Shown here in pieces: positions 42,894-50,646 of a stretch of DNA of 64,000 nucleotides; position 1 is the first letter of the stretch; every line of letters begins with the position of its first letter. The DNA is taken from NCBI RefSeq assembly GCF_014191055.1, contig NZ_JACHWB010000002.1:186001-250000 (forward strand). Direction: 5' to 3'. The stretch is from Microvirga lupini. GTDB taxonomy: Bacteria > Pseudomonadota > Alphaproteobacteria > Rhizobiales > Beijerinckiaceae. Under the pieces are notes generated by a model. It worked only from the letters and a program-made list of their open reading frames with translations, was not told the DNA's origin and searched no databases. The position numbers and the translations under genes are program-made.

Positions 42894-42983
42894 CCTACTC
42901 CCGCGACACTACTGACAGCGGCATCCACTGTGGTCTGTTTAACATAGGTCAGAATGAGTGACCTCAGGCCCGGGAAGGTAGCC

Positions 42984-43226
42984 ATGAAGCTTAGCGATCT
43001 GATCACGTTACTCCGTCAAGAAACGCAGATTAAGGATCTTAACGTTCAGATCGAAATTGAACCAGACTACACCGTCAGCCATGCGAATATCGACTTCCCA
43101 AGCACCATGAGACCAATCTTAGAAGCGCTCGTCGAAAAGCATAACATCAGGTGCGCTCTCTGGATTGGCCTCGGTCAGATTAATGGTGAACCTTGGGGGC
43201 GGCTCGAAATTCTGATCACCCTTTAA
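42984..43226 (+). CDS. Small orphan protein
   Basis: An 80-residue protein from ATG 42984 (GGAAGG box upstream): MKLSDLITLLRQETQIKDLN, VQIEIEPDYTVSHANIDFPS, ALWIGLGQINGEPWGRLEIL. No family recognised. It follows a short remnant frame starting ATGACCTACTC (42892). Confidence 0.5.
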   Translation: MKLSDLITLLRQETQIKDLNVQIEIEPDYTVSHANIDFPSTMRPILEALVEKHNIRCALWIGLGQINGEPWGRLEILITL

Positions 43227-43303
43227 TTTATATGTTGAGTTGCCCCAGCGTCAGGCGACACAGTGACTACTCTTTGTTCACGCTCTTTAGCTATCGAGAG
43301 CGC

Positions 43304-43435
43304 ATGCCTTACTCTCGCGACACCACCGCCATCTCCGAACTCACCGGCCAACCCGTCAGCACCTGGTCTGAGGAATGGCGGATCGAGACCGAGGTGGGTG
43401 CATGGCGGTCCATCTCACCAACAATGAAATTTTAA
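43304..43435 (+). pseudogene. Truncated gene fragment starting MPYSRDTTA
   Basis: A 43-residue frame: MPYSRDTTAISELTGQPVST then WSEEWRIETEVGAW, after which sequence becomes unrelated. The start resembles a small DUF7696-like family common in Methylobacteriaceae (MSYSRDTTA...EEWRHECE). Two shorter remnants with the same start (ATGACCTACTC at 42622 and 42892) lie upstream. Confidence 0.45.
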
Positions 43436-43539
43436 TCGAACGTTAGAACGAGCTTGGCAATTTAGGATTAGTTGCCGTAGGTTGCCTAGAACCCGCAAGC
43501 AATAATCGATAGGGTATCGCATCCAAGTTGGAGGGTGCG

Positions 43540-43977
43540 ATGAAGATCATAGTTGCACTAAATAATCATCAGAGCCTTGGAAATGCTTATCCCACCGCTC
43601 GACATAACACGAAGATAATCTTCCGGTTTGCTGATGGAAGCATAACACATAGTTTCCATGTAGCTGATCTTTGCAAGCCCGGCACACACGCCGTGGCAAA
43701 TTTTGAGTTTCCAAACAGGTTTGATGTTTCTGGCTGCATTTTCGCTTGGTTTGAGGGAAATCCTGCGGTTGGAAGATCCGTCTATTTAGAAAGGCCAAAG
43801 GAATATATTGGGAAACCTTGGAACGGCGCAATTATTACATGGGCAGACTCAAGTCTTTACGGGTTTACATACGAGTACCATTACGGCGGCATTGGGAATG
43901 TCTCGAATGTCGGTGTAAGCTCAGCCTTTAGCGAGCTGATGCAGGAAACCTCCCATTTGGCATTTGTGGGGACCTGA
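43540..43977 (+). CDS. Orphan protein, AT-rich
   Basis: A 145-residue strand-rich protein from ATG 43540 with GGAGGG upstream. It contains KIIVALNNHQSLGNAYPTAR, SITHSFHVADLCKPGTH and GKPWNGAIITWADSSLYGFT. It is AT-richer than the head genes. No family recognised. It is on the plus strand inside the integrated element. Confidence 0.6.
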   Translation: MKIIVALNNHQSLGNAYPTARHNTKIIFRFADGSITHSFHVADLCKPGTHAVANFEFPNRFDVSGCIFAWFEGNPAVGRSVYLERPKEYIGKPWNGAIITWADSSLYGFTYEYHYGGIGNVSNVGVSSAFSELMQETSHLAFVGT

Positions 43978-44055
43978 GTTCACTTCCTGTATCATTCGTG
44001 TAAGAGCGGACGAAGTTAACCCGCGGCGCCCAGCTTCACGATATTGGTCTCCTTC

Positions 44056-44571
44056 ATGAACCGCCCTAGCCCTGAGCAACTGCGCTTCCGGGACCAGATC
44101 CGGGAAACAAGGCGGCTGCGAGCAGACTATCTTTGGATAGCCATTACGTCGGCATTGCTGGCCCTGGGCATGTTCCTGGCCTGCTCGCTGGTCTATGCCG
44201 CACGGGCCGACACCGTCGACGGCCGCCGCATCGTCATCATCGACGGCGATACGATCGATGCTCAAGGCGAGCGCATCCGGATCCTGAACATTGACGCCCC
44301 TGAGAGCTTCCGCTCGAGATGCGAGGCGGAGTTGAAACTGGCCTTGCGGACCAAGGAGAGACTGGCCCAACTCCTGCGCTCCGGGCCGGTCGAGATCATC
44401 CGCGAAGGACAGGACCGCTACCGGCGCACGCTGGCAACGCTGTCAGTGCGCGAGGGCGATGTCGGCCAAATCCTGGTTCGCGAACGCCTTGCTCTCCCCT
44501 GGAAGGATGGCCGTGAGGACAAGGAGCGCCGGCTGAAGGTTTGGTGCGGGACCTGGGCAAGGCTTCCCTAG
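44056..44571 (+). CDS. Membrane-anchored thermonuclease (SNase family)
   Basis: A 171-residue protein. A hydrophobic helix near residues 25-50 (YLWIAITSALLALGMFLACS) anchors it or acts as a signal. The nuclease part has VIIDGDTIDAQGERIRILNI, the catalytic DAPES and the second Arg in EGQDRYRRTLATLSV, the SNase order of Arg35/Glu43/Arg87. It cleaves DNA and RNA with calcium. In the element it could act at the cell envelope against incoming DNA or in scavenging; this is inference. Its stop overlaps the next gene's stop (convergent). Confidence 0.88.
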   Translation: MNRPSPEQLRFRDQIRETRRLRADYLWIAITSALLALGMFLACSLVYAARADTVDGRRIVIIDGDTIDAQGERIRILNIDAPESFRSRCEAELKLALRTKERLAQLLRSGPVEIIREGQDRYRRTLATLSVREGDVGQILVRERLALPWKDGREDKERRLKVWCGTWARLP

Positions 44572-44888
44572 CGCGGATACTGCTCTGGCCGGGTCGATAG
44601 ATAGTGCCGATAGCAGGCAATGACCTCACGGCCGGCCTCTATCTTGTCAGCTTCAACCCCGTTGGTAGGGGCGCCGTAGCGGGGGCCAGGAAGGCTCACG
44701 GTCATGGACCATTGCCACAAGCCGTCCTGAAGGCCGCCCTTGATCAGATCCACACCACCAATCGGCTCATCCCCTTCAACCATATGGAAGCGAGGAAAGC
44801 GCACATCGGGATCGAGAGCCACGAAGGAATCCTCGCTCCAGCGGGCGTCTGGGTACACGTCGGCTGTCCTCATCCAGTAGATGCTCAT
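44568..44888 (-). CDS. Orphan protein, convergent to the nuclease
   Basis: A 106-residue protein: YWMRTADVYPDARWSEDSFV, DPDVRFPRFHMVEGDEPIGG, LWQWSMTVSLPGPRYGAPTN, EVIACYRHYLSTRPEQYPR. It is compact with many Trp and Tyr. Similar short plasmid/chromosomal proteins occur in Rhizobiales, but I cannot name the family. It overlaps the nuclease stop by 4 nt. Confidence 0.6.
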   Translation of the reverse strand: MSIYWMRTADVYPDARWSEDSFVALDPDVRFPRFHMVEGDEPIGGVDLIKGGLQDGLWQWSMTVSLPGPRYGAPTNGVEADKIEAGREVIACYRHYLSTRPEQYPR

Positions 44889-45367
44889 GCTGGACGTCTA
44901 ACATAAACGGTTGCTTGCCTGGAACAGCCGCCGAACGCCAGGATCGAGATCGGCACAGGGCACCTGCGTACTACCTTTGAACTACGCAGCCCCCATTGCC
45001 TCGCCGGCCTCGCGTGAATAGTCTCCCTGTCAAGAAAAAGGGCCGCAAAAAGCGGCCCGAAGTTTAGGGAGGAAACGCCCAAGAAGGGCAGCAATAAGGC
45101 GACGCCATCGCCATATCGCACTGCAATAAATTACTCCTTGCTTAAAAACACGGCAAGCACAGACAGGCAGCATAGCTGCCTCTTTTTTTGACCTGTGACC
45201 TTTCCGCCTCAGTCCTGACGATGCTCCAGGAGATAGACGATCTCCTCTGGAAAGCTCCGCAAATTTGCGGAGGTGGAATGACGGCGCTGGTGGCATTGTG
45301 CGGGGAAGACACATGCGCTGGACCCGATCCCACCTACCTTTATTGGACCCGCCGTCTGGCCCGCATT
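44889..45367. other. Non-coding stretch between orphan gene and element portal
   Basis: No gene is convincing. Frames crossing the terminator at 45032-45058 are accidental. It contains a TTTTTTT run near 45182 and the 3' untranslated part of the head operon. Confidence 0.55.
45032..45058 (-). terminator. Strong leftward intrinsic terminator of the element head operon
   Basis: GGGCCGC and GCGGCCC pair around a 5-nt loop. On the minus strand they are followed by TTTTTCTTG. It would stop transcripts from the element head genes and from the upstream GTA terminase-portal part. Confidence 0.85.
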
Positions 45368-46603
45368 TCATTCCAGCGCGCTATCCTGCGGGCTTGCGTG
45401 TGAAACCGCAGGATTCCTAAACGTGTCGCCACCTTCGCGGCGGCCCATGCCCTCCCAGATCCGCACCTCGTTCGGGTTCCAGATCTCGGAGCGGATGCCG
45501 ATCTCGTAGGCCTGCAGACGCGCGAGCATGTCGCCGCGCTCAAGGCCTGAGAGATCATGTTCGATGGTGTATTCGCGCCGGCCCTCTGCGCTCAGCAGCG
45601 CCAGCTGCAACTGCGCCTCCACACGACGCGACCAAGGTGCAAAACAGTTCTGCCGCAGCGCGCGGGACTCCTCCGTGAGGCTGCCGTAACTCGCGTTTTT
45701 GCCAAGGCCCACGACAGAGAGCGGCACCCCATAGATGCGCGCCACATCCTCGAGGGACAGCACCCGCGCCTCGAAGAACTGCTGCTCACGGCCTGGGGCT
45801 GCGAGCGGTTTCGCCTTCAGGCCTCCCTCCAGAAGCAGCGGCCTGCCATCCCGTCCCATGCCGCGCAGGCGCGCCGTCAAATCCTCCTTCAGACGCCGGA
45901 AAGCTGTTTCCCCCTGCTCGGTAACGGGCCAAGTTCCTTCCGTCTCGAAACTCATATCAGGCACGAAGCCGCGATTGGCCTGCGTCTCGGCAAGATCCGC
46001 CTGCGCCATGGCCAGCGACACGGCACCGGCCGAGCGCATGAGCGGCGAGATGCCAATCAAACCGTCCTTGCTGAAGCACCGCAGATGCACGATCTCTTCC
46101 GGCAGGAAGACGCTGTTGCGCCCTGTCAGGGGATCTGAGTAGCGATAGCGCAGCCTGCCCGTGCTCAGGCGCTCGACCCCAACGCCGCCATAGACGAGAT
46201 AGTGCAGTTCTGCCACGGCACCGCGGCCATCGTGGACAATTCTTGCGTATGCGTTGCCGAAAGTAGTCAAATCTCTCAGCAGCAGCTCACGCAACTCGAA
46301 GGCCGACATGGCATCGTTGGCCGCATCGTTGAGTAGCCGGTGCAGGGGATGGGTCTCGATTGCCTCCCGGCCGCCATCGGAAAGCCTGCGGTAAATCGTG
46401 CAGGGCAAGCTCGCCAAGCCCTCGCTGATCAGCGAGGTGCAGCGCGCTGCCACCGCTAAGACGCTCACTGCGTGCTCCGGAGTAACGGCGCGCGCATTGA
46501 ACGATCCCGGCGGCAGCAGCGGCAGGAAGGGTGCGAGGTAGGGATCAGGCACAAACCCGGCCTCACGCCGTTCCATCCCGAAGAGGCGAGCGAGGAAGCC
46601 CAT
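45368..46603 (-). CDS. HK97-family phage portal protein (element)
   Basis: A 411-residue portal: LAVAARCTSLISEGLASLPC, LLRDLTTFGNAYARIVHD, PEEIVHLRCFSKDGLIGISP and GVPLSVVGLGKNASYGSLTE are typical motifs. It is much closer to HK97-like prophage portals than to the GTA portal at 52235, so it is not a recent duplicate. It is the last gene of the element's head operon. It forms the DNA entry ring of the capsid. Confidence 0.94.
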   Translation of the reverse strand: MGFLARLFGMERREAGFVPDPYLAPFLPLLPPGSFNARAVTPEHAVSVLAVAARCTSLISEGLASLPCTIYRRLSDGGREAIETHPLHRLLNDAANDAMSAFELRELLLRDLTTFGNAYARIVHDGRGAVAELHYLVYGGVGVERLSTGRLRYRYSDPLTGRNSVFLPEEIVHLRCFSKDGLIGISPLMRSAGAVSLAMAQADLAETQANRGFVPDMSFETEGTWPVTEQGETAFRRLKEDLTARLRGMGRDGRPLLLEGGLKAKPLAAPGREQQFFEARVLSLEDVARIYGVPLSVVGLGKNASYGSLTEESRALRQNCFAPWSRRVEAQLQLALLSAEGRREYTIEHDLSGLERGDMLARLQAYEIGIRSEIWNPNEVRIWEGMGRREGGDTFRNPAVSHASPQDSALE

Positions 46604-46607
46604 AGCC

Positions 46608-46970
46608 TTATTCCGTCAGGCGCCGTTCAAGCTCGCGCCGGATGATCGAGTCGACCTCCTCCGGCTTCACGGTGCCGCCTGCAATCTGCTCGGCCAGCTT
46701 GCGCCGCTGCAGGATGTGCTCACCCTCCCAGCCATCGGGGATAGCCGGTACGGGATTGGGCAGGATCTTGTCCGACACGAAGCCGTCATCCGGCTGCGCA
46801 ATGGTCTCGGCCGCCACGCCCTTCGGCAACTTCGCCTCGGTCACATGCCCGCTGCCTTCATACAAGAACGCATCGGCAGGCGACAGGCGGACGATCTGCC
46901 CCTCGTGGTAGCTCCGAAACGGTTTCTTGACCTCGACCTGCACGAGGCCGTTGTGCTTCATCGCCTTCAT
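46608..46970 (-). CDS. Small phage head-region protein
   Basis: A 120-residue protein: NGLVQVEVKKPFRSYHEGQI, VRLSPADAFLYEGSGHVTEA, LPNPVPAIPDGWEGEHILQR, GTVKPEEVDSIIRRELERRL. It sits between protease and portal with a 4-nt gap and a 4-nt overlap. Proteins like this occur beside HK97-type head genes, with an SH3-like N-terminus possible. Function unknown. Confidence 0.7.
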   Translation of the reverse strand: MKAMKHNGLVQVEVKKPFRSYHEGQIVRLSPADAFLYEGSGHVTEAKLPKGVAAETIAQPDDGFVSDKILPNPVPAIPDGWEGEHILQRRKLAEQIAGGTVKPEEVDSIIRRELERRLTE

Positions 46971-47506
46971 GGTCTGTCTCCTAGAGTCTCAAGGTGGCGC
47001 CGTGCGAGTTGCAGCCGGAAGAACGACTGCAGCGAGCGCGCCCGAAGGCCGATGACCGTGCCCTGATAGGCCGGCCAACTCGACACGACGGAAATCTCGT
47101 GCAGGCGCACCGCGCGCAACTCGCGCATGTCGTTCGTCCAATGCTCATCGACGGTCTCGAATCCGAAGCTCATGCCGCCGAGATCGTTGCGCTCCGCCAG
47201 GGCCAGCACGTCACGGCCCGCCTGCGTCTCGGGCAGGTCGAGATCGAAGTGCAGGCCTCGGTTATCCTCGGAAAGGCGCAACGTGCCGCTGCGGGTGCGT
47301 CCCAAGACCTTGCCTGGGTCATGATCCTGCAAGGCCACGATGTCGCCGCCGAGCGAGTTCCTGAAGGCTCCCGGCGCGATCATCTCGGTGAACGTGCCGA
47401 TCTTCGCCGGCACCTTGAAGATAGCCGCATAGCCCTCCAGCCTGCGCCCCTTTGCGCGGATCTCAACGGGTGCGCTACGGCGCTCGCGGTTGTCGTTCAT
47501 GGTCAC
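46967..47506 (-). CDS. HK97-type prohead protease (element)
   Basis: A 179-residue protease: RRLEGYAAIFKVPAKIGTFT, IAPGAFRNSLGGDIVALQDH (catalytic His), DPGKVLGRTRSGTLRLSED and GGMSFGFETVDEHW (catalytic Ser). It overlaps the capsid gene by 4 nt and the head-region gene by 4 nt, forming a tight operon. Confidence 0.95.
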   Translation of the reverse strand: MTMNDNRERRSAPVEIRAKGRRLEGYAAIFKVPAKIGTFTEMIAPGAFRNSLGGDIVALQDHDPGKVLGRTRSGTLRLSEDNRGLHFDLDLPETQAGRDVLALAERNDLGGMSFGFETVDEHWTNDMRELRAVRLHEISVVSSWPAYQGTVIGLRARSLQSFFRLQLARRHLETLGDRP

Positions 47507-48744
47507 ACCGGAATGTCGTCGGCAATCACGTAGCCGCTCGGATCGCGATGGCCGATGTCGAGCGTGGAGATCGCCCGCACCAGAACGCCGCCGCGCCGGT
47601 AGACCGCTTCCGCATAAGGGTTGGTGCTCAGATCGAGAGCGCCCCAGATGCCGAGCATGGTCTGCGAGAAATCGCCCAGGATGGCCGTTCCGAGGTTGGT
47701 GCCTGCATCCGGCACAAACGCCGTGGACAGGGCCGAGACCTCACCCACCTGATTGTTCTGCATCAGGTACGTTTCACCGTTGGCGTTCTGCAGCGTCCCG
47801 CGCATCTTGCGGCTCGCCTTGGGCGAGAATAGCCACTGCAGCGGGCCGGGCGTGTTGGCGTCTTCGGCAATGCCGATCATGGCCAGCACCTGCGCCCATG
47901 TCGGGCCTGCCAGCGATGCGGAGAGCGTTCCAGAGGTGCGCAGGATGCCCAATGGCTCCGTTGCCACCGCGCCGCCGTCGATCAGCACCCGGTCGACCTC
48001 TTCGGCCATGCTGCGAGCCAAATCCTCGCGCACGAGGTTTTCGATGTCGGGCGAGCTTTGCATAATGACCTGACGCGACAGTTCGACAATCGCGCCGCAA
48101 TGGCGCGGCGTCATGCTGACAGCGTCGAAGTCCATCGAAGTGTCCGGAAGCGGGCTATGCTCTGCCACCCAGCCCACGGACGTTCCCGTTCCGCGGCGCG
48201 GAATGGTGATGTTGCCGGACAGACCTGTCAGCACCCGAACACCGAGACGCTGTGAGATCAGGGCCCGCCTAAAGGCGTCAATGTAGAGATCGGCGCGGTG
48301 CACGGTCGGCACGATCTCGGGCACCGTTGTGGTCAGCACCGGAGCACGCTGCTCAATGGCTGCGAACGGCACGAAGGCGCCTTCGGGCTTGCGTCCGCTA
48401 CGTCGGGCCATCTCGTTCGAGTATTCGGCCTCAGCGCCCGCGAGAGGGTACTTGCTGGGCTCGACAAGATGCCGGAGCACCGCCAAGACACTGACACGCT
48501 GTTCGAGCGCATGGAACGGCTGCTCGGTGACCGGATCGGCATCTGCCCGGCGCTCCAGTTCGGCTACCGTCTCGGCGCGCTGGATCTGCGTATCGAGAGC
48601 AGCAACCTCACCTTTGAGGGAGTCGAATGTTGACGCCTCGGTGGTGTTGAGATCCCGGCTTTCGCTCTCGGCCGTGTGCAGCAGCTGCTGCATGTCTGCG
48701 ATCTTCTTCGACCGCTTTTCCTTCAGTTCGTGCAACTTCGTCAT
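47503..48744 (-). CDS. HK97-fold major capsid protein (element)
   Basis: A 413-residue capsid protein. The first ~100 residues are a coiled delta domain (TKLHELKEKRSKKIADMQQL, TLDTQIQRAETVAELERRAD-like). The mature domain has SGNITIPRRGTGTSVGWVAE, MTPRHCGAIVELSRQVIMQS and DLSTNPYAEAVYRRGGVLVR. A GAGGAG box lies 7 nt before the ATG. It is distinct from the GTA capsid at 37407. Together with the protease and portal it makes a complete head-shell set. Confidence 0.95.
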   Translation of the reverse strand: MTKLHELKEKRSKKIADMQQLLHTAESESRDLNTTEASTFDSLKGEVAALDTQIQRAETVAELERRADADPVTEQPFHALEQRVSVLAVLRHLVEPSKYPLAGAEAEYSNEMARRSGRKPEGAFVPFAAIEQRAPVLTTTVPEIVPTVHRADLYIDAFRRALISQRLGVRVLTGLSGNITIPRRGTGTSVGWVAEHSPLPDTSMDFDAVSMTPRHCGAIVELSRQVIMQSSPDIENLVREDLARSMAEEVDRVLIDGGAVATEPLGILRTSGTLSASLAGPTWAQVLAMIGIAEDANTPGPLQWLFSPKASRKMRGTLQNANGETYLMQNNQVGEVSALSTAFVPDAGTNLGTAILGDFSQTMLGIWGALDLSTNPYAEAVYRRGGVLVRAISTLDIGHRDPSGYVIADDIPV

Positions 48745-49420
48745 GGGATTGCTCCTCGGTGCTGTCCGCCGCGAGCAAGTCGCCGATGCGGAAAATTGAG
48801 CGATGCGAGATTGAGGTTTGGGTTTTCAGGTCGGTCTGCGCCTTCATCTCAGGAGCATAGAAGCCGCTCATGAGCTTGCTGCTGTCGCAGATCCATTCCT
48901 GGCTGAAACAATGCGTGTAGACGCCGTTCTCGTTGACGGCTTCCAGTGACAGCTTCGCGTACGGCGCCGGCTGACGTTGAAGCAGCAACTCGATCTCGAA
49001 GAACCGCAGGTCGAGCAGTTGATCAGCAGGCACCTTGTCGAAGATTAGAGCCAGCAGCGTCATCGCCTCGCGCTTCAGGTGCGGTCCCAGCCACAGCAGT
49101 TCCTGAAGTGCCTGTCCGAATGTGTCGGCCTTGGCGATGAGCTCCAGCGCCGCAATGCCCTGACCGAAGCCGCCCTTACGCAGCGGACGAAGCCCGGTGA
49201 AGACCTCGACCGCCCGCGGTGTGTCGGCAGGCTGCACACCGCTCAAGCAGGCAATCAATAGCGAGGTAGCCGATTTGGCTGACACGTTGCTTGTGACACC
49301 GCGCCGGCCCGTCTCGACATGGCCGCTTGTGCGCAGGGTCCGCATGACGTGGTTCATGGCCTCGGGATGGCGGCCGGTCAGCCGCGACAATTCCTCAAGG
49401 ATTTCGGTCATTTGGGCCAT
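48608..49420 (-). CDS. Regulator-like protein overlapping the capsid gene
   Basis: A 270-residue protein. The N-terminus ILEELSRLTGRHPEAMNHVM, RTLRTSGHVETGRRGVTSNV looks like a winged helix. The middle has GKGGFGQ-type RKGGFGQGIAALELIAKADT and ALQELLWLGPHLKREAMTLL. The last 45 residues overlap the capsid start by 137 bp in another frame and become basic and low-complexity, as expected of an out-of-frame read. The functional part may end near residue 225. It is probably a control protein of the element (repressor or activator) but no family is certain. Confidence 0.6.
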   Translation of the reverse strand: MAQMTEILEELSRLTGRHPEAMNHVMRTLRTSGHVETGRRGVTSNVSAKSATSLLIACLSGVQPADTPRAVEVFTGLRPLRKGGFGQGIAALELIAKADTFGQALQELLWLGPHLKREAMTLLALIFDKVPADQLLDLRFFEIELLLQRQPAPYAKLSLEAVNENGVYTHCFSQEWICDSSKLMSGFYAPEMKAQTDLKTQTSISHRSIFRIGDLLAADSTEEQSHDEVARTEGKAVEEDRRHAAAAAHGRERKPGSQHHRGVNIRLPQR

Positions 49421-49670
49421 TACGCAACACTCCCGGCGACTTGCTTAGGAGTATAGCGCGGTATTTAAGCACCACAAAGAAACGACCGGGGTTGCAAGGG
49501 GTTCGCGGGGTGATCTGGGGCGATCAATCCCCTTCATCCTGCGCCATTTCAGGACCGTTTCTGGACAGAACGTCGCAGGATAAAAAACTGACTCGCCGGC
49601 CTGCGAGTTTCCCACCCCTCGGGTCGATGACCCTCGGCCGCTGACTCAAAAATGACTTTCAGAAGGAGGG

Positions 49671-49976
49671 TTAGATCTCGCCGCATTCGATCATGCAGAG
49701 GAAGTCTAGGCGCTCCTGCTCGCTAGCCTGTTTCCAAGCGCGGCATATGGCTGCGAGCCTGTCTTGCTTCGGGTTTGTCGCGGTCAGTTGTTTAAGCGCA
49801 CCATTGATCGACATGCGGCCTTGCTCAACTGCATGGATGATGTCCTGTCTGCCTTGAGCCTTAGCCAAGCGATGGATCTTCATGGCAGAGTACACACTGC
49901 GCTCCGACACGTTCATGATCTTCGCTGCCTCTCGCACTGTCAGTCCATGGCACTGCAAATTTGCAGGTTTGCTCAT
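49671..49976 (-). CDS. Small HTH DNA-binding protein of the element
   Basis: A 101-residue protein from ATG 49976 with GAGGAG 6 nt upstream. It contains LTVREAAKIMNVSERSVYSA, a helix-turn-helix, then MKIHRLAKAQGRQDIIHAVE and QGRMSINGALKQLTATNPKQ. The layout resembles plasmid/phage ParB-like or Cro-like regulators with MerR-type HTH. It is between the integrase and the head operon, the usual place for a control switch. Confidence 0.7.
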   Translation of the reverse strand: MSKPANLQCHGLTVREAAKIMNVSERSVYSAMKIHRLAKAQGRQDIIHAVEQGRMSINGALKQLTATNPKQDRLAAICRAWKQASEQERLDFLCMIECGEI

Positions 49977-49993
49977 GCTCATCTCCTCGTAAT

Positions 49994-50230
49994 TCAACTC
50001 TTGCGGAATCCTTGTGCCTTCGCCGTCGCTGTCTGAAGTGAAGCGAACGCTTCAGCGATAGCATCGGGATCGCTTGCGAGGCACTGAGATCCACCGGCTG
50101 GGCCGAAGGTGCCGAGCCGCTTCACGTGGTGCCTTTGGCTTGCAGGTTCGGATCTGATCGCCTTGGCCTTCCAGGCCGGGATTCGTCCGATAGAGTCTGT
50201 TGGCTTACGCCTGCGGTAACGGGTACGCAT
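49994..50230 (-). CDS. Small basic protein upstream of the HTH gene
   Basis: A 78-residue basic protein from ATG 50230 with GTGGAG upstream: MRTRYRRRKPTDSIGRIPAW, KAKAIRSEPASQRHHVKRLG, DAIAEAFASLQTATAKAQGF. It overlaps the extended start of the HTH gene. It may be a DNA-binding accessory or excision factor, inferred only from charge and position. Confidence 0.45.
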   Translation of the reverse strand: MRTRYRRRKPTDSIGRIPAWKAKAIRSEPASQRHHVKRLGTFGPAGGSQCLASDPDAIAEAFASLQTATAKAQGFRKS

Positions 50231-50646
50231 GTTGCACTCCACTCTACATCTGTGCCCCCGAAAGCCCTTGGCCCGTCGGCCTTGAGACGCCAGCGCCGAC
50301 TCGGCGGATGGCACTGCCGGTTCTCGCTGGACCCGATAACCTCGCGGGTTGCTTGCCGGTCTGTGTTTCTCTTTCCTTTTTTGTTCAGCCTCTCCCTGTG
50401 AGGACTGCGCCCTATGAGTGAGCGGGTTCAGGTTGGTGTGTCCGCGCGCGAGGGCTGAGATCGAGGGTACCCTGCGCGTTCGACACCATCGGTGGTCATT
50501 TTTGTCGCACTATGAGGCACTTAAGCCGGAAATTGCTCAGACGACGCCGATTCCGGATTCTGCGCTACTTGTGGATAACTTCCGCCTTTCCTGACCCGCA
50601 GGAGCGCTTATCATCGCTGCGGGGGCGCGATTGCAGGCGAGTCGCG
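50231..50646. other. Control region between divergent element operons
   Basis: No gene supported. It holds the presumed promoters of the rightward recombinase and the leftward small genes. TTGCTC...CTGTGGATAACTT near 50529-50582 is one possible promoter region but is not convincing. Confidence 0.45.

Noticed and set aside
45030-45371. 113-codon minus-strand frame and overlapping hydrophobic frame 44885-45121
   Set aside because: Both run through the strong terminator at 45032-45058 and lack ribosome sites.
45221-45403. 60-codon plus-strand frame starting MLQEIDDLLWKAP
   Set aside because: Plausible composition but no ribosome site, and it overlaps the element portal 3' end.
45368-48744. Element head genes as a tandem duplication of the GTA head genes
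   Set aside because: Portal, protease and capsid are only distantly similar to the GTA versions and lie within element borders.
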